DNA from: Bradyrhizobium diazoefficiens
GTDB taxonomy: Bacteria > Pseudomonadota > Alphaproteobacteria > Rhizobiales > Xanthobacteraceae
Assembly (NCBI RefSeq): GCF_016612535.1
Contig: NZ_JAENXS010000001.1
Span: forward strand, 2,567,501-2,631,500
Length of the DNA stretch: 64,000 bases
Direction: 5' to 3'
In this document: piece after piece, positions 44,732 through 53,761 of the stretch
How the letters are laid out: each line of letters opens with the position of its first letter
How positions within the stretch are numbered: position 1 is the stretch's first letter
Program-made: the position numbers and the translations under genes
The notes under the pieces: model-generated
What the model was told of the DNA's origin: nothing
Seen by the model: only the letters and a program-made list of their open reading frames with translations
The model's database searches: none

Positions 44732-45949
44732 ATGTTCGATCGTCCTCAACTTTCACGCCGCCGCTTTCTCTCCAATTTCGCTTTCGCCTCCGGCGCGGTC
44801 GCGACCGGGGTCGGAAGCTGGGTGATCCCGGCGCCCTGGGCCAATGCGGCCGAAGCCCCGATCAAGGTCGGCATCGCGACCGACCTGACCGGTCCGATTG
44901 CGTACGCCGGCAACGCCGACGCCAATGTCGCCAAGATGGTGATCAAGGAGATCAACGCTGGCGGTGGCCTGCTCGGCCGCCCGCTCGAGCTCTACATCGA
45001 GGACACCGCCTCCAACGAATCGGTCGCGGTCGGCAACGTGCGAAAACTGATCCAGCGCGACAAGGTCGACATGGTGCTGGGCGGCATCACCTCGTCGATG
45101 CGCAACGCCATCAAGGACCCGATCGTGGCGCGCGGCAAGACGCTCTACATCTACCCGCAGCTCTATGAAGGCAAGGAGTGCACGCCCTATCTGTTCTGCA
45201 CCGGACCGACGCCGGCGCAGCAATGCGACGAGTTCATCCCCTGGCTGATCAAGAACGGCGGCAAGAAGTTCGCGCTGCCGAGCGCCAACTATGTCTGGCC
45301 GCACACGCTCAACGTCTATGCCCGCAAGGTGATCGAAGCCAACGGCGGCGAGGTCGTGTTCGAGGAATACTATCCGCTCGACCAGATCGACTTCTCCTCG
45401 ACCGTCAACCGCATCATCTCCAACAAGGTCGACGTCGTCTTCAACACCGTCATTCCGCCGGGCGTCGGTCCGTTCTTCAAGCAGCTCTATGAAGCCGGCT
45501 TCCTCAAAAACGGCGGGCGTCTGGCCTGCGTCTACTACGACGAGAACACGCTCAACATCAACCAGGCCAACGAGATCGAGGGCCTTGCGAGCTGCCTCGA
45601 CTACTTCAAGGTGCTGACCAAGGAGAACCCGTTCGACGCCAAGATTCAGGCGGCCTACGAGAAGGATTTTCCAGGCAACTTCCTGTTCGCCGCCGGAAGT
45701 GCCGCGACCGGCACCTATCGCGGCCTGAAGCTGTGGGAAGCCGCCGTCAAGGAAGCTGGCAAGATCGACCGCGAATCGGTCGCAGCTACCCTCGATCACG
45801 CCAAGATCGCCGAAGGCCCGGGCGGACCGGCCGAAATGGTGCCGGGCAAGCGCCACTGCAAGATGAAGATGTACACCGCGGTCGCCAAGGGCGGGAACTA
45901 CGAGATCGTCGGACGCAGCGACGGGCTCGTCGATCCCAAGGAATGTTAA
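44732..45949 (+). CDS. Amide/urea-type ABC substrate-binding protein, Tat-exported
   Basis: A 405-residue protein from the ATG at 44732. SRRRFLSNFAFASGAVATG is a twin-arginine signal, with cleavage likely after ANAAEA near residue 38. IKVGIATDLTGPIAYAGNADANVAKM begins lobe one; IYPQLYEGKECTPYLFCTGPTPAQQ and SANYVWPHTLNVYARKVI follow the UrtA/FmdD/AmiC pattern. It would capture a urea- or amide-like ligand in the periplasm. The gene sits between the two permeases; a perfect hairpin follows it. Confidence 0.9.
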   Translation: MFDRPQLSRRRFLSNFAFASGAVATGVGSWVIPAPWANAAEAPIKVGIATDLTGPIAYAGNADANVAKMVIKEINAGGGLLGRPLELYIEDTASNESVAVGNVRKLIQRDKVDMVLGGITSSMRNAIKDPIVARGKTLYIYPQLYEGKECTPYLFCTGPTPAQQCDEFIPWLIKNGGKKFALPSANYVWPHTLNVYARKVIEANGGEVVFEEYYPLDQIDFSSTVNRIISNKVDVVFNTVIPPGVGPFFKQLYEAGFLKNGGRLACVYYDENTLNINQANEIEGLASCLDYFKVLTKENPFDAKIQAAYEKDFPGNFLFAAGSAATGTYRGLKLWEAAVKEAGKIDRESVAATLDHAKIAEGPGGPAEMVPGKRHCKMKMYTAVAKGGNYEIVGRSDGLVDPKEC

Positions 45950-45961
45950 AATGATTTTCTT

Positions 45962-45986
45962 CACCTCTCCCCGTCGGGGAGAGGTG
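45962..45986 (+). repeat. Perfect 11-bp hairpin after binding-protein gene
   Basis: CACCTCTCCCC (45962-45972), loop GTC, and GGGGAGAGGTG (45976-45986) form a perfect stem. No T-run follows, so it may stabilise the upstream mRNA and moderate read-through into the permease genes. The same sequence type is a common dispersed hairpin in Bradyrhizobium. Confidence 0.75.
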
Positions 45987-46017
45987 CGTCCACCGCCACA
46001 AGGTGCTTTAATCCGGA

Positions 46018-47115
46018 ATGCTGAAATCTATGGGTGCAGCTAAACAGGCCGTCCACGTCCACGCCGACGTCGGGAGTGAGACAGACGTTTCGGTGACGGA
46101 AAGCGCACCGGTCAAACGCTCGTCGGCGCGAAAGGTCTTGCCGATCGTCGAGGGCGTGGTGTTCGTCGCCGCGCTGGTCGCCCCGCTGGTGCTCCAGGAT
46201 TATCTGACGGTGTTCGCGACACGCGTGATCATTCTCGCGCTGTTCGCGCTGTCGTTCGATCTGGTCTGGGGCTATGCCGGCATCATGAGCTTCGGCCAGG
46301 CGCTGTTCTTCGGCTCGGCCGGTTATGGCGTGGCGCTGCTCGCGCGCGACCTGGACATCACCAACATCTTCCTGGTGCTGCCGGCGGGCACGATCATCGG
46401 CCTTACCTTTGCGCTCTTGCTCGGCGGCTTCCTGCTGCTGGGCCGGCATCCCTCCAGCGTGATCTTCGTTTCGCTGGGCACGCTGACCGGCTCCTACGCC
46501 GCCGATCGCCTCGCGCGAGGCTGGTATTATCTCGGCGGCCAGAACGGCATTCCCTCGATCGTGCCGATGACGCTTCGAGGCTACGAATTCGAGGAAGGGC
46601 CGGCGTTCTATTATCTCGTGCTCGGTATCCTCGCCGTCGTCTACCTGCTGTGCCGCTTCCTGGTGCGCTCGCAGTTCGGGCTGGCGCTCGCCGGCCTGCG
46701 CGAGAACGAGCAGCGCATCGCCTTCTTCGGCTACAAGGCGCAGCACCTCAAGGCGATCATCTTCGCGATCGGCGGCGCCATCGCCGGCCTTGCCGGCAGT
46801 CTCTATGCTTTCCACGAGGGGTTCGTCTGGCCCAACATGGTCGGCGTCGTGGTCTCGACGCAAGTGGTGCTCTACGTGCTGTTCGGCGGCTCGGGCACGC
46901 TGATCGGTGCTGTCATCGGCACCGTGATCGTCGAAGGCGTCAGCTTCTGGCTCTCGGACAATTACCGCGATATCTGGCCGATCATTCTCGGCGTCCTGCT
47001 CTTGTTCGTGATCCTGTTCCGGCCGCTCGGCCTGATCAGCTTTGTGCTGGGCGAGCGGGAGCGCGTCGGCTGTTTTGGTGCCAAGATCAAGGGGAAGCAA
47101 AATGCCGCTCCTTGA
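46018..47115 (+). CDS. Urea/amide-type ABC transporter permease (UrtC/LivM-like)
   Basis: A 365-residue protein. A hydrophilic N-terminal ~38 residues is followed by about ten membrane helices. ALFALSFDLVWGYAGIMSFGQALFFGSAGYG near residue 76 is the LivM/UrtC signature; LAGLRENEQRIAFFGYKA near 229 is the cytoplasmic EAA-like loop. A downstream in-frame ATG at 46030 is an alternative start. The stop overlaps the start of the ATPase gene by 14 bases, showing coupled expression. Confidence 0.92.
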   Translation: MLKSMGAAKQAVHVHADVGSETDVSVTESAPVKRSSARKVLPIVEGVVFVAALVAPLVLQDYLTVFATRVIILALFALSFDLVWGYAGIMSFGQALFFGSAGYGVALLARDLDITNIFLVLPAGTIIGLTFALLLGGFLLLGRHPSSVIFVSLGTLTGSYAADRLARGWYYLGGQNGIPSIVPMTLRGYEFEEGPAFYYLVLGILAVVYLLCRFLVRSQFGLALAGLRENEQRIAFFGYKAQHLKAIIFAIGGAIAGLAGSLYAFHEGFVWPNMVGVVVSTQVVLYVLFGGSGTLIGAVIGTVIVEGVSFWLSDNYRDIWPIILGVLLLFVILFRPLGLISFVLGERERVGCFGAKIKGKQNAAP

Positions 47116-47836
47116 AGCCGCGGGCATCTCAAAGATATTCGGCAAGCTCACCGCGCTCGACGGCGCCGCGCTCACCGTCGGAGAGAACGAGTTTCACGGC
47201 CTGATCGGCCCGAACGGCTCCGGCAAGAGCACGCTGATGAAATGCATCGCGGGAGCCGAAGTGCCGACGCAGGGCAAGGTCTCGTTCATCAATGCCGACA
47301 TCACGGCGTTCACGCCGACCGAGCGGGCACGGGCCGGCATGAGCCTGAAGTTCCAGATCACGTCCGTGCTGCCGTCGCTGACGCTCTACGACAATATCCT
47401 GCTCGCGCTCCAGGCGCAGTCCTCGCTGCTCGACCTCGTGCTCTCGCGCACGCGGGGTGCGTTGCACGATCAGGTCATGATCATGCTGACGCAATTCCGC
47501 TTGGCCGATCGTGCCTTCGACGCGGCAGCGGCGCTGTCGCACGGCCAGCAGCAATGGCTGGAGATCGCGATGGCGCTCGCGGGCAAGCCGAAACTGCTGC
47601 TGCTCGATGAGCCGACCGGCGGCATGAGCCTGGAGGAGCGTCGCGTCACCGGCGAATTGCTCCAGCCGATCAAGCAGCATTGCTCGCTCGTCATCGTCGA
47701 GCACGACCTCGATTTCATCCGCGACATCTGCGATCGCCTCACCGTACTCGACCAGGGCAAGGTGCTCGCTTCGGGCACGGTGTCGGAGATCCAGGCCAAC
47801 AAATCCGTCCAGGAGATCTATCTGCGCCGTGCCTGA
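47102..47836 (+). CDS. Urea/amide-type ABC transporter ATP-binding protein (UrtD/LivG-like)
   Basis: A 244-residue ATPase from the ATG at 47102, inside the end of the permease gene. Walker A is GPNGSGKST near residue 36. The signature LSHGQQQWLEIAMAL matches the LSHGQKQWLEIG form typical of UrtD rather than LivG, and LLLLDEPTGGMSLEE is Walker B. It powers uptake with the next gene, whose GTG start lies 8 bases inside its end. Confidence 0.92.
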   Translation: MPLLEAAGISKIFGKLTALDGAALTVGENEFHGLIGPNGSGKSTLMKCIAGAEVPTQGKVSFINADITAFTPTERARAGMSLKFQITSVLPSLTLYDNILLALQAQSSLLDLVLSRTRGALHDQVMIMLTQFRLADRAFDAAAALSHGQQQWLEIAMALAGKPKLLLLDEPTGGMSLEERRVTGELLQPIKQHCSLVIVEHDLDFIRDICDRLTVLDQGKVLASGTVSEIQANKSVQEIYLRRA

Positions 47837-48524
47837 ATTTTTGGACATCAAGCATCTCGACACCGGCTATGGCCGCAGCCAGGTCCTGTTCGACGTCAAT
47901 CTCGGCATTCCCTGGCGCGGCGGCGTCGCGGTGCTCGGGCGCAACGGCGCCGGCAAGACCACGCTGATGAAGACCATCGTCGGCGAGCTGCCGGCATGGA
48001 AAGGCGAGGTCGCCTTCGACGGCCGCGACATCAGCCGTCGCGCGACCCAGGAGCGCGTGCGCGCCGGCATCGGCTACGTGCCGCAGGAGCATTCGGTGTT
48101 CGCGCGCCTGTCGGTGCGCGACAATCTCGCCGTCGGCTCGCTCGCAAGCAAGAAGGCCGACGCCGTCGACCACGTGCTGACGATCTTCCCGAAACTCGGC
48201 GAGCGCCTCGACCAGCCCGCCGGCACGCTCTCCGGCGGCGAGCGCAAGATGCTCGCTATCGGCCGCGCCATGCTGGGCGATCCGAAATTATTGGTGCTGG
48301 ACGAGCCGACCGAAGGCGTCTGGATCGGCGTGATCGAGGAGATCACCGAACGCCTGATCGAGCTCGCCAAGGAGATCGCCGTCATCATCGTCGAGCAGCA
48401 CCTCGACCTTGCGCTGCGCGTCGCCGACTACGCCTACGTGCTGGATCGCGGCTGCGTCGCGCTACAGGGTGCGGCGGGCGAGGTGAGGGGCAATCCGGAG
48501 CTGATGCGGTATCTGGCGCCGTAG
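47829..48524 (+). CDS. Urea/amide-type ABC transporter ATP-binding protein (UrtE/LivF-like)
   Basis: A 231-residue ATPase starting at a GTG that overlaps the previous gene. Walker A is GRNGAGKTT near residue 38, the signature is LSGGERKML, Walker B is LLVLDEPTEGVW, and VEQHLDLAL carries the switch region. The glycine of the usual EGxQP stretch is followed by VWIGV rather than LAPVI, a UrtE-like variation. It is the last gene of the amide operon; a dispersed repeat follows the stop. Confidence 0.92.
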   Translation: MPEFLDIKHLDTGYGRSQVLFDVNLGIPWRGGVAVLGRNGAGKTTLMKTIVGELPAWKGEVAFDGRDISRRATQERVRAGIGYVPQEHSVFARLSVRDNLAVGSLASKKADAVDHVLTIFPKLGERLDQPAGTLSGGERKMLAIGRAMLGDPKLLVLDEPTEGVWIGVIEEITERLIELAKEIAVIIVEQHLDLALRVADYAYVLDRGCVALQGAAGEVRGNPELMRYLAP

Positions 48525-48566
48525 GATTGGCAGCCGAACTGCGCCGGTCTGTGCTCAGATACCCAC

Positions 48567-48669
48567 TGTCATGCTCCGCGAAAGCGGGGCATCCAGTACG
48601 CCGTGGCGTCTCGATTGAGAGACAACCGTCTCTGGAATACTGGATTCCCCGCTTTCGCGGGGAATGACA
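48567..48669. repeat. Dispersed palindromic repeat, copy two
   Basis: The element starts TGTCATGCTCCGCG, contains CTCGATTGAGAGAC and CGTCTCTGGAATACTGGATT, and ends GCGGGGAATGACA. Its ends are inverted (CCGCGAAAGCGGGG and CCCCGCTTTCGCGGGG). It is clearly related to the element at 40057-40161. Location after the amide operon suggests a convergent terminator role. Confidence 0.75.
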
Positions 48670-48707
48670 CCGTCAGGCTTGGATGGAGTGCAGAGACCGG
48701 GGGCCGC

Positions 48708-50300
48708 CTACTTCACCGCACCAAATCGGCTGTCGAACGAGTTCGACGACACCACCGGCGCTGCTCCCATCATCTGCGCCGCTTCACCCGCTCCGTCCCT
48801 CACCGACGGCTTCAGAGCCGGCCGCGATGCGGCGACCTTGGTCTCGGCAGGCTTCGCCGAGTCGGAAGATTTGGCCGGTTCGGCAGGCTTCGCGGCAACG
48901 GCTGTCTTGTCCTTGGACTTGTCATGGCCGGGCGCGAACCTCGCCACTGCGGCCTTCAGTCTCGACGCCGCGGTGGGCGACGTTGCGGGGGCCGGAGCCA
49001 CCGACGCGGTGGCTTGCGGCGCCGGTGTCGTCGCCGTCGTGTCGGCGGTGCCCAGGCCCATCTTGCGGCCGAGGTTGGAGAAGAAGCCCGACTTCTCACC
49101 CGCTGCGGCCGTGGCGACACGCGTGTTGGTCGGGGGCGCGCTGACGGCAACGACGGGCTCTTCCTGCGGCGCGGAGGCGACTGCGTCGAGGTTCGGCTTC
49201 GGCGGATTGACGGTGCCGGGGATGGTGCCCGGCGCCTTCGACATCGCCAGCATCTGCAGCGTGGTGCCTTCGGCGCCTTCCGACAGGCCGGTCGAGCCTT
49301 CCGGAATCTTCGCCGCAAAGATCTTGTTCATGCCGCCGTCGATGCCGGTGTTCATGCGCGCAACCGGCGTGCCCTTGGAGACGAGCTTGTTGTACTCGGC
49401 CTCGTCGCGCTGCTCTTTCTCGCGCACGGCGCTGGCGATGTCCTCGGGGATCACATAGGCCGGGCACTTCGCGGAGGCGTCGAACACGGGGTCGCGCTTG
49501 GCGTCGGGCGCCTTGGCCGCGTCGAACACGTATTTCTTCTCGCAGAAATCGACCTTCGGCTCCTGCCGCGTCACCTCGAAATGATCATAGCCTTCCTTGA
49601 TCATCTTCCAGAAGGCCATGTTCGGATTGTTGCGGTGCCTGGCCATGTTCACCGGCGTCATCCTGAAAGGATACGCCTGGAACTGGAACGCCTTCTGGCC
49701 GCCGAAGAAGGACTCGCGTCCCAGCGAATAGATCTCCGCGATCTGCTCGTCGGTCATGGCGTAGCAGCCGCGCGACGAGCAATCGCCATGCACCATCAGC
49801 TGCGAGCCGGTGCGGCCGAGCGCCTTGTCGAAGGCGTTGGGGAAGCCGGTGTTGAACGACAGGTAATAGGCCGATTGCGGATTCATCTGGCTCGGGCTGA
49901 TCGAGTAGAATCCTTCCGGCGCCTGGCGGTCGCCTTCGCGCACCTTCGGACCGAGATCGCCGGACCAGCGGCAGATCGGATAGGTCTTGAGCAGGGCGAA
50001 CTGGCCGGAGCGGGTCTGCTTCCAGATCTCGAGCTCGGCCTCCTGCTTGAACAGGCGGATCAGGATCGGCGATTGCAGATCCATGTCCTTCTCACCCATC
50101 GCGGCGACGAGTTTTGGCGAGACCGGCTGGTTGGCCTTGGCGTTGTTCGCCAGCGACACCTGATCGGTGTCGCAGCCGGCGAGCAGAACGCTGGCGGCAA
50201 GCGCAATCGAAGCCAGGAGCGCGCGAGCAAGCGAACGAGAATTCAAGGTGGACCCCACAACGTGCCGGGCAAGGAGCGCGAACCCCGATTCTTGGAGCAT
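48708..50300 (-). CDS. L,D-transpeptidase (YkuD-domain) lipoprotein
   Basis: A 530-residue envelope enzyme. A signal peptide ends in lipobox LLAGC with C43 as lipidation site. The YkuD domain (~75-240) has VHGDCSSRGCYAM with H170 and nucleophile C178. It would form 3-3 cross-links or attach proteins to peptidoglycan. The C-terminal ~200 residues are alanine-, proline- and lysine-rich low complexity, probably a wall- or membrane-spanning linker, and unusually long for the family. A GTG at residue 14/15 may be an alternative start. It is isolated, with a repeat-rich spacer upstream. Confidence 0.9.
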   Translation of the reverse strand: MLQESGFALLARHVVGSTLNSRSLARALLASIALAASVLLAGCDTDQVSLANNAKANQPVSPKLVAAMGEKDMDLQSPILIRLFKQEAELEIWKQTRSGQFALLKTYPICRWSGDLGPKVREGDRQAPEGFYSISPSQMNPQSAYYLSFNTGFPNAFDKALGRTGSQLMVHGDCSSRGCYAMTDEQIAEIYSLGRESFFGGQKAFQFQAYPFRMTPVNMARHRNNPNMAFWKMIKEGYDHFEVTRQEPKVDFCEKKYVFDAAKAPDAKRDPVFDASAKCPAYVIPEDIASAVREKEQRDEAEYNKLVSKGTPVARMNTGIDGGMNKIFAAKIPEGSTGLSEGAEGTTLQMLAMSKAPGTIPGTVNPPKPNLDAVASAPQEEPVVAVSAPPTNTRVATAAAGEKSGFFSNLGRKMGLGTADTTATTPAPQATASVAPAPATSPTAASRLKAAVARFAPGHDKSKDKTAVAAKPAEPAKSSDSAKPAETKVAASRPALKPSVRDGAGEAAQMMGAAPVVSSNSFDSRFGAVK

Positions 50301-50693
50301 GGTCTGACCGGATCTCCGGACTTTTTCAGACCAGGCGCCTGCGCTTATGCCCTGAAGCCATTGATTAAAATTCTAACCTCCGCGCCGACGGGTCGCAACC
50401 CGACCGGGGATCACGAGCCCGTTGGCCCGAAGGCGTGGTCAACAGAGACTTAAACTGGGCCGTAACTTGGGACGATTTCGGGCCTTGCGGCCAAACCAGT
50501 ACTGAGATCGCCGATTTGGGCAAAAAAAGGGTTAACGCCGGGTTACCTGAGGAGCTGCGTAAGGTGGGTTAGCCCTGCAGATGTGCGAAGCGCATCTGCT
50601 CGGCGTAACCCACCTCTTCTCGTTTCGCGGAGACAAACAGTGGTGGGTTACGCCTTCGGCTAACCCACCCTACGGCACCGGAATCTGCCCGAA
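50301..50693. repeat. Spacer with GTGGGTTA-type inverted repeats
   Basis: No gene is present in this 393-base stretch. From 50559 to 50673 lies an element built of four alternating arms: GGTGGGTTAGCC, GGCGTAACCCACC, GGTGGGTTACGCC and GGCTAACCCACC. It resembles an abundant Bradyrhizobium repeat. The left part (50301-50550) contains a GC-poor segment likely to be the promoter of the L,D-transpeptidase gene. Confidence 0.75.
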
Positions 50694-51656
50694 TCAGCCC
50701 AGTTTCCGGCCGATATCGAGGAATTTCTGCCGGCGTTGCTTGCGGATGGCGTCGCCGTCGAGGCCCCGGAGCTCGTCGAAGGCCTTGGCGATGGCATCGC
50801 CCGTGGTGGCGATCATGGCCGCGGGGTCGCGGTGGGCGCCGCCGACCGGCTCCTTCAGGATGCTGTCGATCACCCCGAAGCGCAGCATGTCCTGGGCGGT
50901 GATCTTCATGTTGTTGGCGGCTTCCTGCGCCTTGCTGCCGTCGCGCCAGAGGATGGAGGAGGCGGCTTCCGGCGAGATCACGCTGTAGATCGCGTGCTCC
51001 AGCATCAACACCTTGTTGGCGGTGGTGATGGCGATGGCGCCGCCCGACATGCCCTCGCCGGTGATGATGGCGACGTTCGGCACGGTTAGCGCCATGCAGG
51101 CATCGGTCGAGCGCGCGATCGCCTCGGCCTGCCCCCGCTCCTCGGCGCCGATGCCGGGATAGGCGCCGGCGGAATCGGCGAGCGACAGCACCGGCAGGCC
51201 GAACCGCTCGGCCATCTCCATCAGCCGCACGCATTTGCGATAGCCCTCGGGCCGCGCCATGCCGAAATTATGCTTGATGCGGCTCTCGGTGGAATCGCCC
51301 TTTTCCTGACCCATCACGCAGATCGCCTCGCCGCGGAAGCGGCCGAAGCCCGCGACCAGCGCCTCGTCCTCGCCGAACTTGCGGTCGCCGGCGAGCGGGG
51401 TGAATTCGGTGACCAGGCCCTTGATGAAGTCATTGAAATGCGGCCGCTGCGGATGCCGCGCCACCAGCGTCTTCTGCCACGGCGTCAGGTTCAGATAGAG
51501 GTCGGCCAGCGCCTGCGCCGCCTTGTCCTCGATCCGGCCGATCTCATCACTGATATCGGTGCCGGAGGCCGCCAGCGTCCTGAGCTCGTCGAGCTTGGAG
51601 TCGAGCTCGGCGACGGGCTTTTCGAAATCGAGATAGCTGCGCATCTGGTCTGGCAT
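50694..51656 (-). CDS. accA: Acetyl-CoA carboxylase carboxyltransferase subunit alpha
   Basis: A 320-residue protein from the ATG at 51656 (MPDQMRSYLDFEKPVAEL). RHPQRPHFNDFIKGLVTEF, MGQEKGDSTESRIKHNFGMARPEGYRKC and LADSAGAYPGIGAEERGQAEAIA are AccA landmarks; GEGMSGGAIAI is the oxyanion-hole region. With AccD it transfers CO2 from biotin to acetyl-CoA to give malonyl-CoA for fatty acid synthesis. It follows xerD on the same strand after 188 bases. Confidence 0.96.
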   Translation of the reverse strand: MPDQMRSYLDFEKPVAELDSKLDELRTLAASGTDISDEIGRIEDKAAQALADLYLNLTPWQKTLVARHPQRPHFNDFIKGLVTEFTPLAGDRKFGEDEALVAGFGRFRGEAICVMGQEKGDSTESRIKHNFGMARPEGYRKCVRLMEMAERFGLPVLSLADSAGAYPGIGAEERGQAEAIARSTDACMALTVPNVAIITGEGMSGGAIAITTANKVLMLEHAIYSVISPEAASSILWRDGSKAQEAANNMKITAQDMLRFGVIDSILKEPVGGAHRDPAAMIATTGDAIAKAFDELRGLDGDAIRKQRRQKFLDIGRKLG

Positions 51657-51844
51657 CAACTCAATATAACGGGACAGGGCGAGGACGCGAAGCGAGGTTG
51701 GCTTCCTCGAAAGAAGTGTAGCTTCTTCAAGGGTTTGACCTGTGCGCTCGCGGAAGCGCGCCAAATCACTGACAAGGCCACGGCTCTTTCTGCGGAGATG
51801 TGGCCGAAGTCAAGGCGGTTTCGCCCGCCGCCGCACGGCGGCGG

Positions 51845-52816
<972 letters not shown>

Positions 52817-52833
52817 GCCCCGGAGGCTAGCTC

Positions 52834-52980
52834 CTATTTCTTGAGAAACTTATCCGGCGGGATCGTCACCGTCATTTCCCGCGGCTTCGGATTGACGAAG
52901 TTGGCCAGCGCGAACACCACGCCATAAACGATGCCGGCGATCACGGCGACGACCGTCAGGAAGCGGAACAGGCTGGGCAT
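52834..52980 (-). CDS. Small single-pass membrane protein (48 residues)
   Basis: An ATG at 52980 opens MPSLFRFLTVVAVIAG, followed by VYGVVFALANFVNPKPREM and a stop at 52834-52836. One hydrophobic helix spans about residues 7-28, and a positive, proline-containing tail (VTIPPDKFLKK) ends it. The layout (short cytoplasmic start, helix, tail) and strong codon bias suggest a real gene. It lies between divergent aroK and xerD, so it may be cotranscribed with xerD. Function unknown. Confidence 0.7.
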   Translation of the reverse strand: MPSLFRFLTVVAVIAGIVYGVVFALANFVNPKPREMTVTIPPDKFLKK

Positions 52981-53149
52981 CGGGCAAGGTCTCGGCGAGG
53001 GCGCGACAAGGCGTTCGGATAGCCAAATTAACCAATGAAATCATCCAACATGTTCGCCGTTTCGTGGCAAGAGTCCTCTGGCGAGGGCCCCAATGGGGTC
53101 GTATAGGTGGCCAGGGATGCCGCATTTGGCGGCAAACTGAGCGAGATCC

Positions 53150-53761
53150 ATGTCCGACGCCGCGTTGCCAGCACAAGCGAGCCCTGAGGCCGACATTCTG
53201 TCGGCGCTTGGGACGCGTTCGATCGTGCTGGTCGGCATGATGGGCGTTGGCAAGTCGACCATCGGCCGCCGCATGGCGGCGCGGCTCAAGCTGCCCTTCA
53301 TCGATGCCGACACCGAGATCGAGGCGGCGGCCGGCATGACCATACCGGAGATTTTCGAGCGCCATGGCGAGCCGCATTTCCGTGACGGCGAAGCGCGGGT
53401 AATCGCGCGCCTGCTCGACGGCGGCCCGATCGTGCTGGCAACCGGCGGCGGTGCGTTCATGCGCGAGGAGACGCGGAGCCGCATCGCGGCCAAGGCGATC
53501 TCGATCTGGCTCAAGGCCGATCACGATGTGATCATGCGGCGCGTGCGCCGCCGCGCCGATCGCCCGCTGCTCCAGACCGCCGATCCCGAGGGAACCGTGA
53601 CGCGCCTGCTCACCGAGCGCGAGCCGGTCTACGGCCATGCCGATTTGACCATCGCCTCGCGCGACGTGCCGCACGACAGAATCGTCGACGAGACCATCGA
53701 GACGCTGCATGCGTATCTCTGCGGCCAACCACCAGCCGACCTCGCGAGTGCCGTTCGATGA
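53150..53761 (+). CDS. aroK: Shikimate kinase
   Basis: A 203-residue kinase, slightly long because of a 24-residue N-terminal extension. GMMGVGKST at 29-37 is the P-loop; IDADTEIE, FRDGEARV and LATGGGAF (GGG shikimate-binding) are family motifs; RPLL is the lid arginine region. It phosphorylates shikimate at position 3. The stop overlaps aroB by four bases (ATGA), so the two are coupled. Confidence 0.96.
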   Translation: MSDAALPAQASPEADILSALGTRSIVLVGMMGVGKSTIGRRMAARLKLPFIDADTEIEAAAGMTIPEIFERHGEPHFRDGEARVIARLLDGGPIVLATGGGAFMREETRSRIAAKAISIWLKADHDVIMRRVRRRADRPLLQTADPEGTVTRLLTEREPVYGHADLTIASRDVPHDRIVDETIETLHAYLCGQPPADLASAVR

